Shown here in pieces: positions 34,497-43,394 of a stretch of DNA of 64,000 bases. The notes under the pieces were generated by a model. That model ran no database searches. It had not been told where the DNA came from and worked only from the letters and a program-made list of their open reading frames with translations. The position numbers and the translations under genes are program-made. Every line of letters starts with the position of its first letter. Positions within the stretch are counted from its first letter, which is position 1. This DNA is from Gp6-AA40 sp035496255 (lineage in GTDB: Bacteria > Acidobacteriota > Vicinamibacteria > Vicinamibacterales > UBA2999): assembly GCA_035496255.1 (NCBI GenBank), contig DATJEU010000070.1, positions 47,478-111,477 on the forward strand. The letters run 5' to 3'.

Positions 34497-35584
34497 TGCT
34501 GTATCTGCTCCTGCCGCAGTTCTCCAACTACGTCAGCGTGCTCAACGTGACCCGCTACATCACCTTCCGCACGGCCGCCGCCAGCGTGACGGCGATGGCG
34601 ATCAGTCTGCTGTTCGGGCCGTGGGTCATCGATCGCCTCCGCGCATTCAAGGTCGGGCAGATCATCCGTCAGGAAGGGCCGCAGTCACATCACGCGAAGG
34701 CGGGAACGCCGACGATGGGCGGCGTGCTGATTCTGGCCGCCGTGCTCATTCCCACCCTGCTCTGGGCGGACCTGAAGAACCTGTACATCTGGGTCGTCAT
34801 GATCGCGACCGCCGGCTGCGGCGTGGTCGGCTTCATCGACGATTACCTCAAGATCACGCGGCGGTCCCATCACGGCCTTCTGCCGCGCTACAAGATGTTG
34901 GGCCTGCTGGTGGTCGGCATCTTCGTCGGGCTGTCGGCCTTGTACCTCGCATCGAAGGGCGAGTACAACACCCGGCTGATCTTTCCGTTCTTCAAGGCGC
35001 TCATCCCGGATCTCGGCTGGACCTACGCGCTGTTCGCGATTGTCGTCCTGCTCTGTTCGACCAATGCAGTGAACTTCACCGATGGTCTCGACGGCCTCGC
35101 GATCAGCACGGTCGCGGTCGCCGCAGCGACCTTCACCGGACTCGCCTACGTCACCGGCCATCGCGTCTTCGCGGAGTACCTGCTGCTGGTGCGCTTTCCG
35201 CTCGCCGGCGAGTTGTCCGTGTTCTGCGGTGCGGTGGTCGGCGCCAGCCTCGGCTTTCTCTGGTTCAACTCGTACCCGGCCGAAGTGTTCATGGGAGACG
35301 TCGGGTCGCTGGGGCTCGGCGGGGCACTCGGGTCCGTGGCGCTGTTGATCAAGCAGGAGCTGCTGCTGCCGATCATCGGCGGCGTCTGGGTCCTCGAAGG
35401 TCTCTCGGTCGTGCTGCAGGTCAGCTACTTCAAGGCGACCGGCGGCAAGCGGCTGTTCAAGATGGCGCCGCTGCACCACCACTTCGAACAGCTTGGCTGG
35501 AAGGAGCCGAAGATTTTCACGCGCTTCGTGATCCTCGCCATCATCTTCGCGTTGCTCAGTCTGACAACGCTCAAGCTGCGGTGA
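34496..35584 (+). CDS. mraY: Phospho-MurNAc-pentapeptide transferase MraY
   Basis: A 362-residue integral membrane enzyme with about ten helices that makes lipid I from UDP-MurNAc-pentapeptide and undecaprenyl phosphate. Family marks are EGPQSHHAKAGTPTMGGVLI, GFIDDYLKITRR (catalytic Asp pair), TNAVNFTDGLDGLA, EVFMGDVGSLGLGG and KMAPLHHHFEQLGW (His cluster). The ATG overlaps the murF stop as TGATG. Confidence 0.98.
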   Translation: MLYLLLPQFSNYVSVLNVTRYITFRTAAASVTAMAISLLFGPWVIDRLRAFKVGQIIRQEGPQSHHAKAGTPTMGGVLILAAVLIPTLLWADLKNLYIWVVMIATAGCGVVGFIDDYLKITRRSHHGLLPRYKMLGLLVVGIFVGLSALYLASKGEYNTRLIFPFFKALIPDLGWTYALFAIVVLLCSTNAVNFTDGLDGLAISTVAVAAATFTGLAYVTGHRVFAEYLLLVRFPLAGELSVFCGAVVGASLGFLWFNSYPAEVFMGDVGSLGLGGALGSVALLIKQELLLPIIGGVWVLEGLSVVLQVSYFKATGGKRLFKMAPLHHHFEQLGWKEPKIFTRFVILAIIFALLSLTTLKLR

Positions 35585-35588
35585 TGGC

Positions 35589-36950
35589 ATGGCAAACGAA
35601 TTCTCCGTCGCCGGCAAGCGTGTCGTGGTCGTGGGCGCGGCACGCAGCGGGATCGCTGCCGCGGAACTGCTGGTCCGCCGGGAGGCGCGCGTGACGCTGA
35701 CCGAATCGCGTCCGACGTTCGACGCGGCCGGCCGCCTGCGTGATCGGGGTGTCGCGCTCGAACTGGGTGGGCATGACGAGCTGACGCTGGCCGGCGCCGA
35801 TCTGATCGTCGTCAGTCCAGGCGTGCCGACGGAACAGTCGCTGTTCGACAAGGCGCGAGCCCGCGGTGTCGAGATCATCGGTGAGCTCGAGCTCGCGTCG
35901 CGCTGGCTGCGGGGGCGCGTGATCGCGATTACCGGCACCAAGGGGAAATCGACAACGACCACGCTCGTCGGCCGGATGCTGACTGCCGGAGGCCGCAGGG
36001 TTCTGGTCGGCGGAAACATCGGCGTGCCTGTGAGCTCCCAGGTTGATGCATCGACGCCGGACACCGTGCACGTTGTCGAAGTGAGCAGCTTCCAGCTCGA
36101 GACGACGACAACGTTCAAACCGTGGATCGCGTTGTGGGTGAATTTCGCGGACGACCATCTCGATCGGCATCCGGACGTCGCGACGTACGCGGCGGCCAAG
36201 GCGCGCGTGTTCGCCAACCAGTCCGCTGACGACTGGGCGGTGGTGAATGCGGACGATCCCATCGTGATGGCGAAGAGCCGCGAGACGCGGGCACGGGTCG
36301 TCACGTTCGCGCCGTCCGGTCACGTCGACGAGGGATTCGTCGCCGCCGGCGACTGGATCGTGAGGCGGACGACGACCGGCGAGCAGCGGATGGTGCCCGT
36401 ATCCGCAGTGGAGCTGACCGGCGCGCACATGCTGCACAACGTCATTGCCGCGGTTGCGGTCAGCGCGGTCGCGGGCGTTGAGCCCGCGGCGATGACCGAG
36501 GCGCTCAGCGGATTTCACGGCCTGCCACATGTGATGGAGCCGGTGGGCGCAATCGGCGGCGTCCGCTTCGTCAACGATTCGAAGGCCACCAACGTCGAGG
36601 CGGCGCGGCGATCGATCGAGAGCTTTTCGCGCGGCGTCGTCGCGATCGTCGGCGGCCGCTACAAGGGCGGCGATTTCGGCGAGCTGCACGAGCCGCTGCG
36701 ACGGCACGGCCGTGCGGTAATCGCGATCGGTGAGGCGGCGCCGCGGGTACGCGAGGCGCTTGAAGGAACGCTGCCGGTGATCGACGCGGCATCGATGGAG
36801 GAAGCGGTGGCACGCGGCTTCGAAGCCGCGAAGCCGGACGGCGTCGTCGTACTGGCGCCGGCCTGTTCCAGCTTTGATTGGTTCACGGACTACGCGGCGA
36901 GAGGCGAAGCCTTCAAAGCCGCAGTCAAGGAGTTGAGGGCCAGGGTGTGA
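35589..36950 (+). CDS. murD: UDP-MurNAc-L-Ala:D-glutamate ligase MurD
   Basis: A 453-residue ligase adding D-Glu. The N-terminal nucleotide-binding domain is VVVVGAARSGIAAAELL, the ATP loop is ITGTKGKSTTTTLVG, followed by GGNIGVPV, EVSSFQLE, NFADDHLDRH, and the C-terminal domain FVNDSKATNVEAARRSIE and LAPACSSFDWFTDYAARGEAF. It starts 4 bp after mraY. It is followed by an exceptional 408-bp non-coding gap before ftsW. Confidence 0.97.
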   Translation: MANEFSVAGKRVVVVGAARSGIAAAELLVRREARVTLTESRPTFDAAGRLRDRGVALELGGHDELTLAGADLIVVSPGVPTEQSLFDKARARGVEIIGELELASRWLRGRVIAITGTKGKSTTTTLVGRMLTAGGRRVLVGGNIGVPVSSQVDASTPDTVHVVEVSSFQLETTTTFKPWIALWVNFADDHLDRHPDVATYAAAKARVFANQSADDWAVVNADDPIVMAKSRETRARVVTFAPSGHVDEGFVAAGDWIVRRTTTGEQRMVPVSAVELTGAHMLHNVIAAVAVSAVAGVEPAAMTEALSGFHGLPHVMEPVGAIGGVRFVNDSKATNVEAARRSIESFSRGVVAIVGGRYKGGDFGELHEPLRRHGRAVIAIGEAAPRVREALEGTLPVIDAASMEEAVARGFEAAKPDGVVVLAPACSSFDWFTDYAARGEAFKAAVKELRARV

Positions 36951-37358
36951 AGCCTTGCCCGCCGAAGCCTCGCCGAACCGGACAGCGGTTCAGCGAGTCA
37001 AGGCGGGAGCCATCAGTCGGCGCGGCGCGGTTGGGAGCCTGCCGCTGGGAACGCAGACTACCCCGGTCTGCGAGGTCGGTGTCCCATCCCACGCGCCGAC
37101 TGATGGCTGCCGCACATTCTTGATCCCGCCTGCGCTGAAAAGCTACGGCGGGCAGGCAGCCGGGAGCGCCATGCGGATCCCGGGCTGCGAGTGTCGGGCG
37201 GGTTCCGCGGAGCGGGCCCGCCGGGTCGTCCGGGTCGCGTACCCGGCATACGCGGGCTTCGCGAAGCGGACCCGCTGGTATTTCGGGCTGAACGAGATTG
37301 GCCTGTAGAGCCTGCTTCGCCGGAGCCGACTGGCAAGGCGGGCCGGAGACGGGAACGA
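36951..37358 (+). other. 408-bp non-coding gap with nested inverted repeats before ftsW
   Basis: No convincing coding sequence. A perfect 17-bp inverted repeat (37008-37024 and 37092-37108; AGCCATCAGTCGGCGCG and its complement) encloses an inner hairpin CGCAGAC/GTCTGCG (37052-37058, 37066-37072). A 10-bp inverted repeat precedes it (36971-36980 with 36986-36995). TCCCGCC at 37123-37129 can pair either with GGCGGGA at 37002-37008 or with GGCGGG at 37147-37152. Two related palindromes follow at 37197-37222 and 37252-37275. It is the longest gap in an otherwise compact cluster. Confidence 0.75.
37197..37275. repeat. Pair of related palindromes upstream of ftsW
   Basis: Both units have the form GCGGG-x-TTC..., ending CCCGC: GGCGGGTTCCGCGG with GCGGGCCCGCC at 37197-37222, and GCGGGCTTCGCG with AAGCGGACCCGC at 37252-37275. 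The first is also found between mraZ and rsmH (about 28078-28103). Confidence 0.7.
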
Positions 37359-38459
37359 GTGGCGAGAAAGCTCAAGTCCGACAAAGTGCTGTTCATCGCG
37401 ACCCTGCTGCTGGTCTGCGCCAGCGTGGTGGTGGTGTACAGCGCGTCGGCGGTGATGGCGGACCAGCGCTACCACAACGCCTACCTGTTCCTGACCAAGC
37501 AGGCCCTCTGGACGGGACTTGGGCTCGCGATGCTCGCGGTCGTGATGCGCATCGATTACCGCACCTACCGCAACGATCGGTTCGTGTGGGCGCTGCTCGG
37601 CGCCGTCGGCCTGATGCTGCTGGTGGTGCTGTTCCGGAGTCCGGTCAACAACGCCCGCCGCTGGTTCGGCGTCGGCGGCCTCGGCATGCAGCCGTCGGAG
37701 CTCGCCAAGCTCGCGTGCATCTTCTTCACCGCGATGGTGCTCGAGCGCCGGATGCATCGCATCAACGACTGGAAGTATGCGTTGCTGCCGATCGCGATCG
37801 TCGCCGGCGTCCTGGTCGGATTGATCATGCTGCAGCCGGATTTCGGGACGTCGATGGCATTGCTGCTGATCATCGGCGTCATGGTGTTTGCCGCCGGTCT
37901 CGATCTTCGCGTGCTGATCGGCACGGCACTCATCGCGCTGCCGGCCGCCTACATCCTGATCATGAGCGCCGACTACCGCCGCCGGCGCGTGCTGACCTTC
38001 CTCGATCCCTGGTCCGATCCGCTCGGTGATGGCTTCCAGATCATTCAGTCGATGATTGCCGTCGGCACCGGCGGCGTCTTCGGCAAGGGATTGATGAACG
38101 GCGTGCAGAAGCTGTTCTACCTGCCGGAACCACACACCGACTTCATCTTCGCGGTCATCGGCGAGGAGCTCGGGCTGATCGGCGCGAGCGCCGTCCTGAT
38201 CTGCTTCGGTGTGATCGCGTGGCGCGGCCTGCGGATCGCCATGCGGGCCGAGGACTCGTTCGGTTCGTTCGTCGCGCTCGGGCTGACGGTGATGATCGCC
38301 GTCCAGGCGTTGATCAACATGAGCGTGGTGCTCGGCCTGCTGCCGAACAAGGGATTTCCGCTCCCGCTCGTGAGCTTCGGCGGATCGTCGCTCCTGATCA
38401 ATCTGCTCGGTATGGGCGTACTGCTGAACATCTCGCAGCACGAGAGCGCTGATGCGTGA
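37359..38459 (+). CDS. ftsW: Septal peptidoglycan glycosyltransferase FtsW
   Basis: A 366-residue SEDS-family polymerase with ten membrane helices that builds septal glycan with FtsI. Signature parts are VVVYSASAVMA, RRWFGVGGLGMQPSELAKLACI, LQPDFGTSMALLLI, the catalytic-loop region LPEPHTDFIFAVIGEELG and LPLVSFGGSSLLINLLGMGVLL. The GTG at 37359 (VARKLKSDKVLFIATL) is preferred because it starts just before the first helix and has GGAG upstream. Longer forms would translate the palindromic repeats. Confidence 0.96.
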   Translation: MARKLKSDKVLFIATLLLVCASVVVVYSASAVMADQRYHNAYLFLTKQALWTGLGLAMLAVVMRIDYRTYRNDRFVWALLGAVGLMLLVVLFRSPVNNARRWFGVGGLGMQPSELAKLACIFFTAMVLERRMHRINDWKYALLPIAIVAGVLVGLIMLQPDFGTSMALLLIIGVMVFAAGLDLRVLIGTALIALPAAYILIMSADYRRRRVLTFLDPWSDPLGDGFQIIQSMIAVGTGGVFGKGLMNGVQKLFYLPEPHTDFIFAVIGEELGLIGASAVLICFGVIAWRGLRIAMRAEDSFGSFVALGLTVMIAVQALINMSVVLGLLPNKGFPLPLVSFGGSSLLINLLGMGVLLNISQHESADA

Positions 38460-38460
38460 G

Positions 38461-38615
38461 GAACTGGGAATTCAGCATGCGGAATTCAGACGCGGCGTGC
38501 TTTCTCGACACGAATCCGGAGAGCGCCGCGCTGTGCACTCGACTGTCCGCGCGCCCGCCTGGCTGCCTTCTGCGTTCTGCATTCTGCATCCCGGGTTCTG
38601 CACGCTGCATGCTGG
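38461..38615. repeat. Inverted heptamer array E (TTCTGCN / GAATTCA)
   Basis: The left arm is in-phase heptamers GAACTGG, GAATTCA, GCATGCG, GAATTCA (38461-38488). The right arm is seven consecutive in-phase units at 38567-38615: CTTCTGC, GTTCTGC, ATTCTGC, ATCCCGG, GTTCTGC, ACGCTGC, ATGCTGG. The loop of about 78 bp is not repetitive. It fills nearly the whole ftsW-murG gap. Confidence 0.88.
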
Positions 38616-38621
38616 ACGACT

Positions 38622-39731
38622 GTGCGCGTGCTGATCGCGGGCGGCGGAACGGGTGGTCACCTGTATCCGGGCGTTGCGGTTGCGCGCGAGCTGTTGACGC
38701 GAGTGCCCGGATCGGCGGTGACGTTCGTCGGCACGGCCGCCGGGATCGAATCGCGGGTCGTGCCGCGGGAAGGCTTCGAACTCGATGTCATTCGCAGCGC
38801 CGGCCTGAAAGGCAAGTCGCTGCAGGCGACCGCCCGCGGCGCGGCGTTGCTCCCGCTCAGCGCGATCGACGCGTGGCACGTGCTCTCGAGGCGTCGTCCT
38901 TCAGTCGTGATTGGGGTTGGTGGCTACAGCTCGGGACCGGTGGTCGCGCTCGCGGCGCTGCGTGGTATCCCGACCCTCCTGATGGAACAGAACGCGATGC
39001 CCGGGCTGACCAATCGATGGCTCGCGCGTCTGGTGACCGCGGCGGCGGTGACGTACGAGGAGAGCGTGTCGTTTTTCGGCGGCAAGGCATTCGTCGCCGG
39101 CAATCCGGTTCGGCCGGAGTTTTTCACCGCGCCCGCTGCTGCCGAGGCTGCGGGCCTTCGGGAGGGATATGACGAACACGGTCGGCCGCCTGGGGCGGCT
39201 CGGGTCCTAGTCTTTGGCGGCTCTCAGGGCGCGCACGCGATCAACGTGGCCATGGTGGCGGCAGCACCGCGGCTGGCAGCCGCCACCCCACGACTGGCGA
39301 TCACGCACCAGACAGGGGAGCGGGATTTGGAGATGGTCCGCGACGGGTACCGGCACGCAGGGCTTCAAGCCCGGGTCGAGCCGTTCCTCTTCGCGATGGA
39401 CCGGGAGATGAACACTGCCGACGTTGTCGTCTGCCGTGCCGGGGCGACGACGCTGGCGGAGTTGATGGCAGCGGGACGGCCGTCATTGCTGGTGCCGTTG
39501 CCGACGGCGACGGACGACCACCAGCGGAAAAACGCGGCGGCGCTCGTGCGGCACGGGGCGGCGCGGATGGTGGAACAGAAGGAGTTGACGGGCGACCGGC
39601 TGGCGGGCGAGCTCGTTGCCCTGGCGAATGACACTGCGAGGCGTGACGCGATGAGCGCGCGGGCGCGATCGCTGGCGCGGCCAGATGCCGCGGGGTTGAT
39701 CGTCGACAAGGTGCTGGAGCTGGCGCAGTGA
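38622..39731 (+). CDS. murG: Lipid II synthase MurG (GlcNAc transferase)
   Basis: A 369-residue GT28 peripheral membrane enzyme that adds GlcNAc to lipid I. N-domain marks are VLIAGGGTGGHLYPGVAVA, VGGYSSGPVVALAAL and LMEQNAMPGLTNRWLA; C-domain marks are VLVFGGSQGAHAIN, HQTGERDLE, VVCRAGATTLAELMAAGRPSLLVPLP and DDHQRKNAAAL. The GTG start at 38622 gives MRVLIAGGGTGGH directly. A 13-bp palindrome GGGCTTCAAGCCC at 39360-39372 lies within the coding sequence. Confidence 0.97.
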   Translation: MRVLIAGGGTGGHLYPGVAVARELLTRVPGSAVTFVGTAAGIESRVVPREGFELDVIRSAGLKGKSLQATARGAALLPLSAIDAWHVLSRRRPSVVIGVGGYSSGPVVALAALRGIPTLLMEQNAMPGLTNRWLARLVTAAAVTYEESVSFFGGKAFVAGNPVRPEFFTAPAAAEAAGLREGYDEHGRPPGAARVLVFGGSQGAHAINVAMVAAAPRLAAATPRLAITHQTGERDLEMVRDGYRHAGLQARVEPFLFAMDREMNTADVVVCRAGATTLAELMAAGRPSLLVPLPTATDDHQRKNAAALVRHGAARMVEQKELTGDRLAGELVALANDTARRDAMSARARSLARPDAAGLIVDKVLELAQ

Positions 39732-39749
39732 GAACGCGGGCTGATCGTG

Positions 39750-41155
<1,406 letters not shown>

Positions 41156-41156
<1 letters not shown>

Positions 41157-42019
41157 TGCCGGTTGCGGCCCCGGCGGACAAGCGCTTCCGGCGCGCGCAC
41201 GTCAGCCCGACAAAGCGGGTGACGCTGCGTGACGCCTGGCCGAAGCTCGCGAGGCTGGCGGCGGTATGCGTCGTGCTGGCGGGTGTCCTCTATTACGTTG
41301 GCGGCGAGGTACTCACCGCGGAGGCGCTGACGATCAACAGGATTACGGTGACAGGGAACTCACGCATCTCGCGCGGAGAGGTGATTGCGCTGATCGAAGG
41401 ATTGCGCGGCGAGAACATGCTGACCGCCGACCTCGAACCGTGGCGGCAGAAACTGCTGGCCTCGCCGTGGGTCGCCGAAGCGGCGATGCGGCGGATGTTC
41501 CCGGGCACGCTGGCGGTCGCAATCACCGAGCGCCGGCCGCTTGGCATCGGCCGCATCAACGACGCGCTGTATCTGGTCGACGAGCACGGCACCGTGATCG
41601 ACGAGTACGGCCCGAACTACGCCGGCCTCGACCTGCCGATCATCGACGGACTCGCGGCCCACGGTGCCGCCGACGGATTGCTCGTGGACGAAGCGCGGGC
41701 GGCGCTCGCCGGCCGTCTTCTGAGTGAATTGTCGCGCGTCCCCGACCTGGCCCGGCGCGTGTCGCAAATCGACGTCACCGACAAACGCGACGCGGTGGTG
41801 CTCCTGAAGAACGACACGGTGCTGGTTCGCGTCGGTGACGGCAATTTCGCGCAGCGGATCCGGTCGTACCTCGATCTGGCGCCAGCGCTGCGCGATCGCA
41901 TCCCGCAGATCGATTACGTCGATCTGCGCTTCGACGAGCGGGTCTACGTGCGGCCGATGGGTTCCACGACGAAGGCCCCACAGGGAAAAGGTTCAGTGGC
42001 GGGAAGGACACAGCCGTAA
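41156..42019 (+). CDS. ftsQ: Cell division protein FtsQ
   Basis: A 287-residue bitopic protein. A basic cytoplasmic N-terminus is followed by one membrane helix (about 35-52, LARLAAVCVVLAGVLYYV), a POTRA domain starting LTINRITVTGNSRISRGEVIALI with WVAEAAMRRMFPGTLAVAITERRPLG, and the beta domain with DYVDLRFDERVYVRP. It recruits FtsLB/FtsWI at the septum. It overlaps murC by one base and abuts ftsA. Confidence 0.93.
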
Positions 42020-43252
42020 ATGGCCCGAAGAGAGCGATACATCGTTGGTCTCGACGTCGGCACCTCCAACGTCTGTTGCGTGGTCGGGGAAAGCCTTGAT
42101 GACGGCAGCTTCGACGTCGTCGGCATCGGGATGGCGGAGTCGCGCGGCATCAAGCGCGGCGTGGTGGTCAACCTCGAGGCGGCGGTCGAATCGATCAAGA
42201 AGGCGATCGAAGAGGCCGAGCTGATGGCGGGAATCGAGATCGACACCGTCCATCTGGCGCTGTCTGGCCCGCACGTCAAGGGGTTCAACAGCCGCGGTGT
42301 GATCGCGGTGGCCGGCAAGAATCGCGAGATCACGAGAGACGACGTGAGGAGGTCGATCGAGGCGGCAAAGGCCGTGGCACTGCCGACCGGACGCGAGATT
42401 CTGCACGTGCTGCCGCAGGACTTCGTCGTCGACGAGCAGGACGGCATCGGCGCGCCCGTCGGCATGACCGGCGCCCGCCTCGAGGTCAACGTGCACATCG
42501 TCACCGGCGCAGTGTCGTCGACGCAGAACATCATCGCGTGCGTCAACCGCGCCGGCGTCGCCGTGGCCGATACCGTCATCGAGCAACTGGCGGCCGCCGA
42601 GTCCGTGTTGACGCAGGACGAGAAGGAACTCGGCGTCGCCCTCGTCGACATCGGCGGCGGAACGGCCGACCTCGCGATCTTCGAACGCGGCAGCCTCTGG
42701 CATACTGGCGTCATCGCGGTCGGCGGCGATCACTTCACCAACGACATCGCCGTCGGCTTACGGACGCCGATTCCCGATGCGGAAAAAGTGAAGCGCAAGA
42801 ATGGCTGCGCGCTGTCGTCGATGGTTGACGAGGATGAAACCATCGAAGTCGCCAGCGTCGGCGGCCGGAAGCCGCGGCTGATGGCGCGGCGCATCCTGTC
42901 GGAGATCCTGCAACCGCGCGCGGAGGAGATTTTTCATCTCGTGTGGGACGAGATCCGGCGAGCGGGGTACGAGAAGGCGCTCAACTCGGGAATCGTGCTG
43001 ACCGGTGGCGGCGCGATTCTCGAGGGCATGCCCGAAATCGCTGAACAGATTTTCGACCTGCCGATCCGGCGCGGCGTGCCGGTCGGCGTCGGCGGCCTGG
43101 CCGATCACGTGAGCAGTCCCGTGTTCGCCACGCCCGTCGGCCTGGTGCTCTACGCCCATCGCAACCGGATCGCGGAACCCGGTCGCTCCAGCGGCGGTGC
43201 GTTCGATCGGATGCGGGTTCGCCTGCGAGGAATTTTCAGGGAGTTCTTCTGA
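42020..43252 (+). CDS. ftsA: Cell division actin-like protein FtsA
   Basis: A 410-residue actin-fold ATPase that anchors FtsZ to the membrane. Marks are IVGLDVGTSNVCCVVGE (phosphate 1), the SHS2/1C region with VHLALSGPHVKGFNSRG, VALVDIGGGTADLAIF (phosphate 2), VLTGGGAILEGM (adenosine) and a C-terminal amphipathic helix DRMRVRLRGIFREFF, the membrane-targeting sequence. It begins on the base after the ftsQ stop. Confidence 0.97.
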   Translation: MARRERYIVGLDVGTSNVCCVVGESLDDGSFDVVGIGMAESRGIKRGVVVNLEAAVESIKKAIEEAELMAGIEIDTVHLALSGPHVKGFNSRGVIAVAGKNREITRDDVRRSIEAAKAVALPTGREILHVLPQDFVVDEQDGIGAPVGMTGARLEVNVHIVTGAVSSTQNIIACVNRAGVAVADTVIEQLAAAESVLTQDEKELGVALVDIGGGTADLAIFERGSLWHTGVIAVGGDHFTNDIAVGLRTPIPDAEKVKRKNGCALSSMVDEDETIEVASVGGRKPRLMARRILSEILQPRAEEIFHLVWDEIRRAGYEKALNSGIVLTGGGAILEGMPEIAEQIFDLPIRRGVPVGVGGLADHVSSPVFATPVGLVLYAHRNRIAEPGRSSGGAFDRMRVRLRGIFREFF

Positions 43253-43284
43253 GTAGCGCCCGGCTCGGCCGGCACGGTGCAGGA

Positions 43285-43382
43285 CCCGGCTTTAGCCGGG
43301 CGGAGTAATGGAGCCCGGTCTCGGCCGGGCAGAGTTTGCCCGGTTTCGACCGGGCCGGAGCAAATGCCCGGCGTCAGCCGGG
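43285..43382 (+). repeat. Four tandem hairpins in the ftsA-ftsZ gap
   Basis: Four palindromes repeat every 25-29 bp: CCCGGC-TTTA-GCCGGG (43285-43300), CCCGGT-CTCG-GCCGGG (43314-43329), CCCGGT-TTCG-ACCGGG (43339-43354) and CCCGGC-GTCA-GCCGGG (43367-43382). The third shows a paired change (T with A) that preserves the stem. The last ends two bases before the ftsZ ribosome binding site. Confidence 0.9.
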
Positions 43383-43384
43383 CT

Positions 43385-43389
43385 GGAGG
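43385..43389 (+). promoter_or_regulatory. Ribosome binding site of ftsZ
   Basis: GGAGG followed by GG at 43385-43391 lies 5 bases before the ATG at 43395. It decides this start over an upstream in-frame ATG at 43308, which would translate the hairpin repeats. Confidence 0.85.
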
Positions 43390-43394
43390 GGTGC

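Noticed and set aside
34685..36304. Long open frame of more than 500 codons on the minus strand opposite mraY and murD
   Set aside because: It is antisense to two certain genes, has a Ser/Arg/Thr-rich composition without domains, and reflects codon bias in GC-rich DNA. The same applies to the other long antisense frames over ftsI, murE-murF, ftsZ, dnaG and the RND pump.
37191..37358. N-terminal extension of FtsW from an ATG at 37191
   Set aside because: It would consist of translated palindromic repeats rich in Gly, Pro and Arg before the normal FtsW start at the GTG 37359.
36951..37358. Integron attC site or a known riboswitch before ftsW
   Set aside because: No RYYYAAC/GTTRRRY ends are visible, and I could not recognise the conserved core of any common riboswitch class.
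43285..43382. CRISPR array
   Set aside because: The ftsA-ftsZ units are short palindromes with 9-13 bp spacers and no cas genes are present; spacers of a CRISPR array would be about 30 bp or more and repeats would be identical.
43308..43394. In-frame N-terminal extension of FtsZ from an ATG at 43308
   Set aside because: It would translate the tandem hairpin repeats, while a strong GGAGG precedes the ATG at 43395 and no FtsZ has such an extension.
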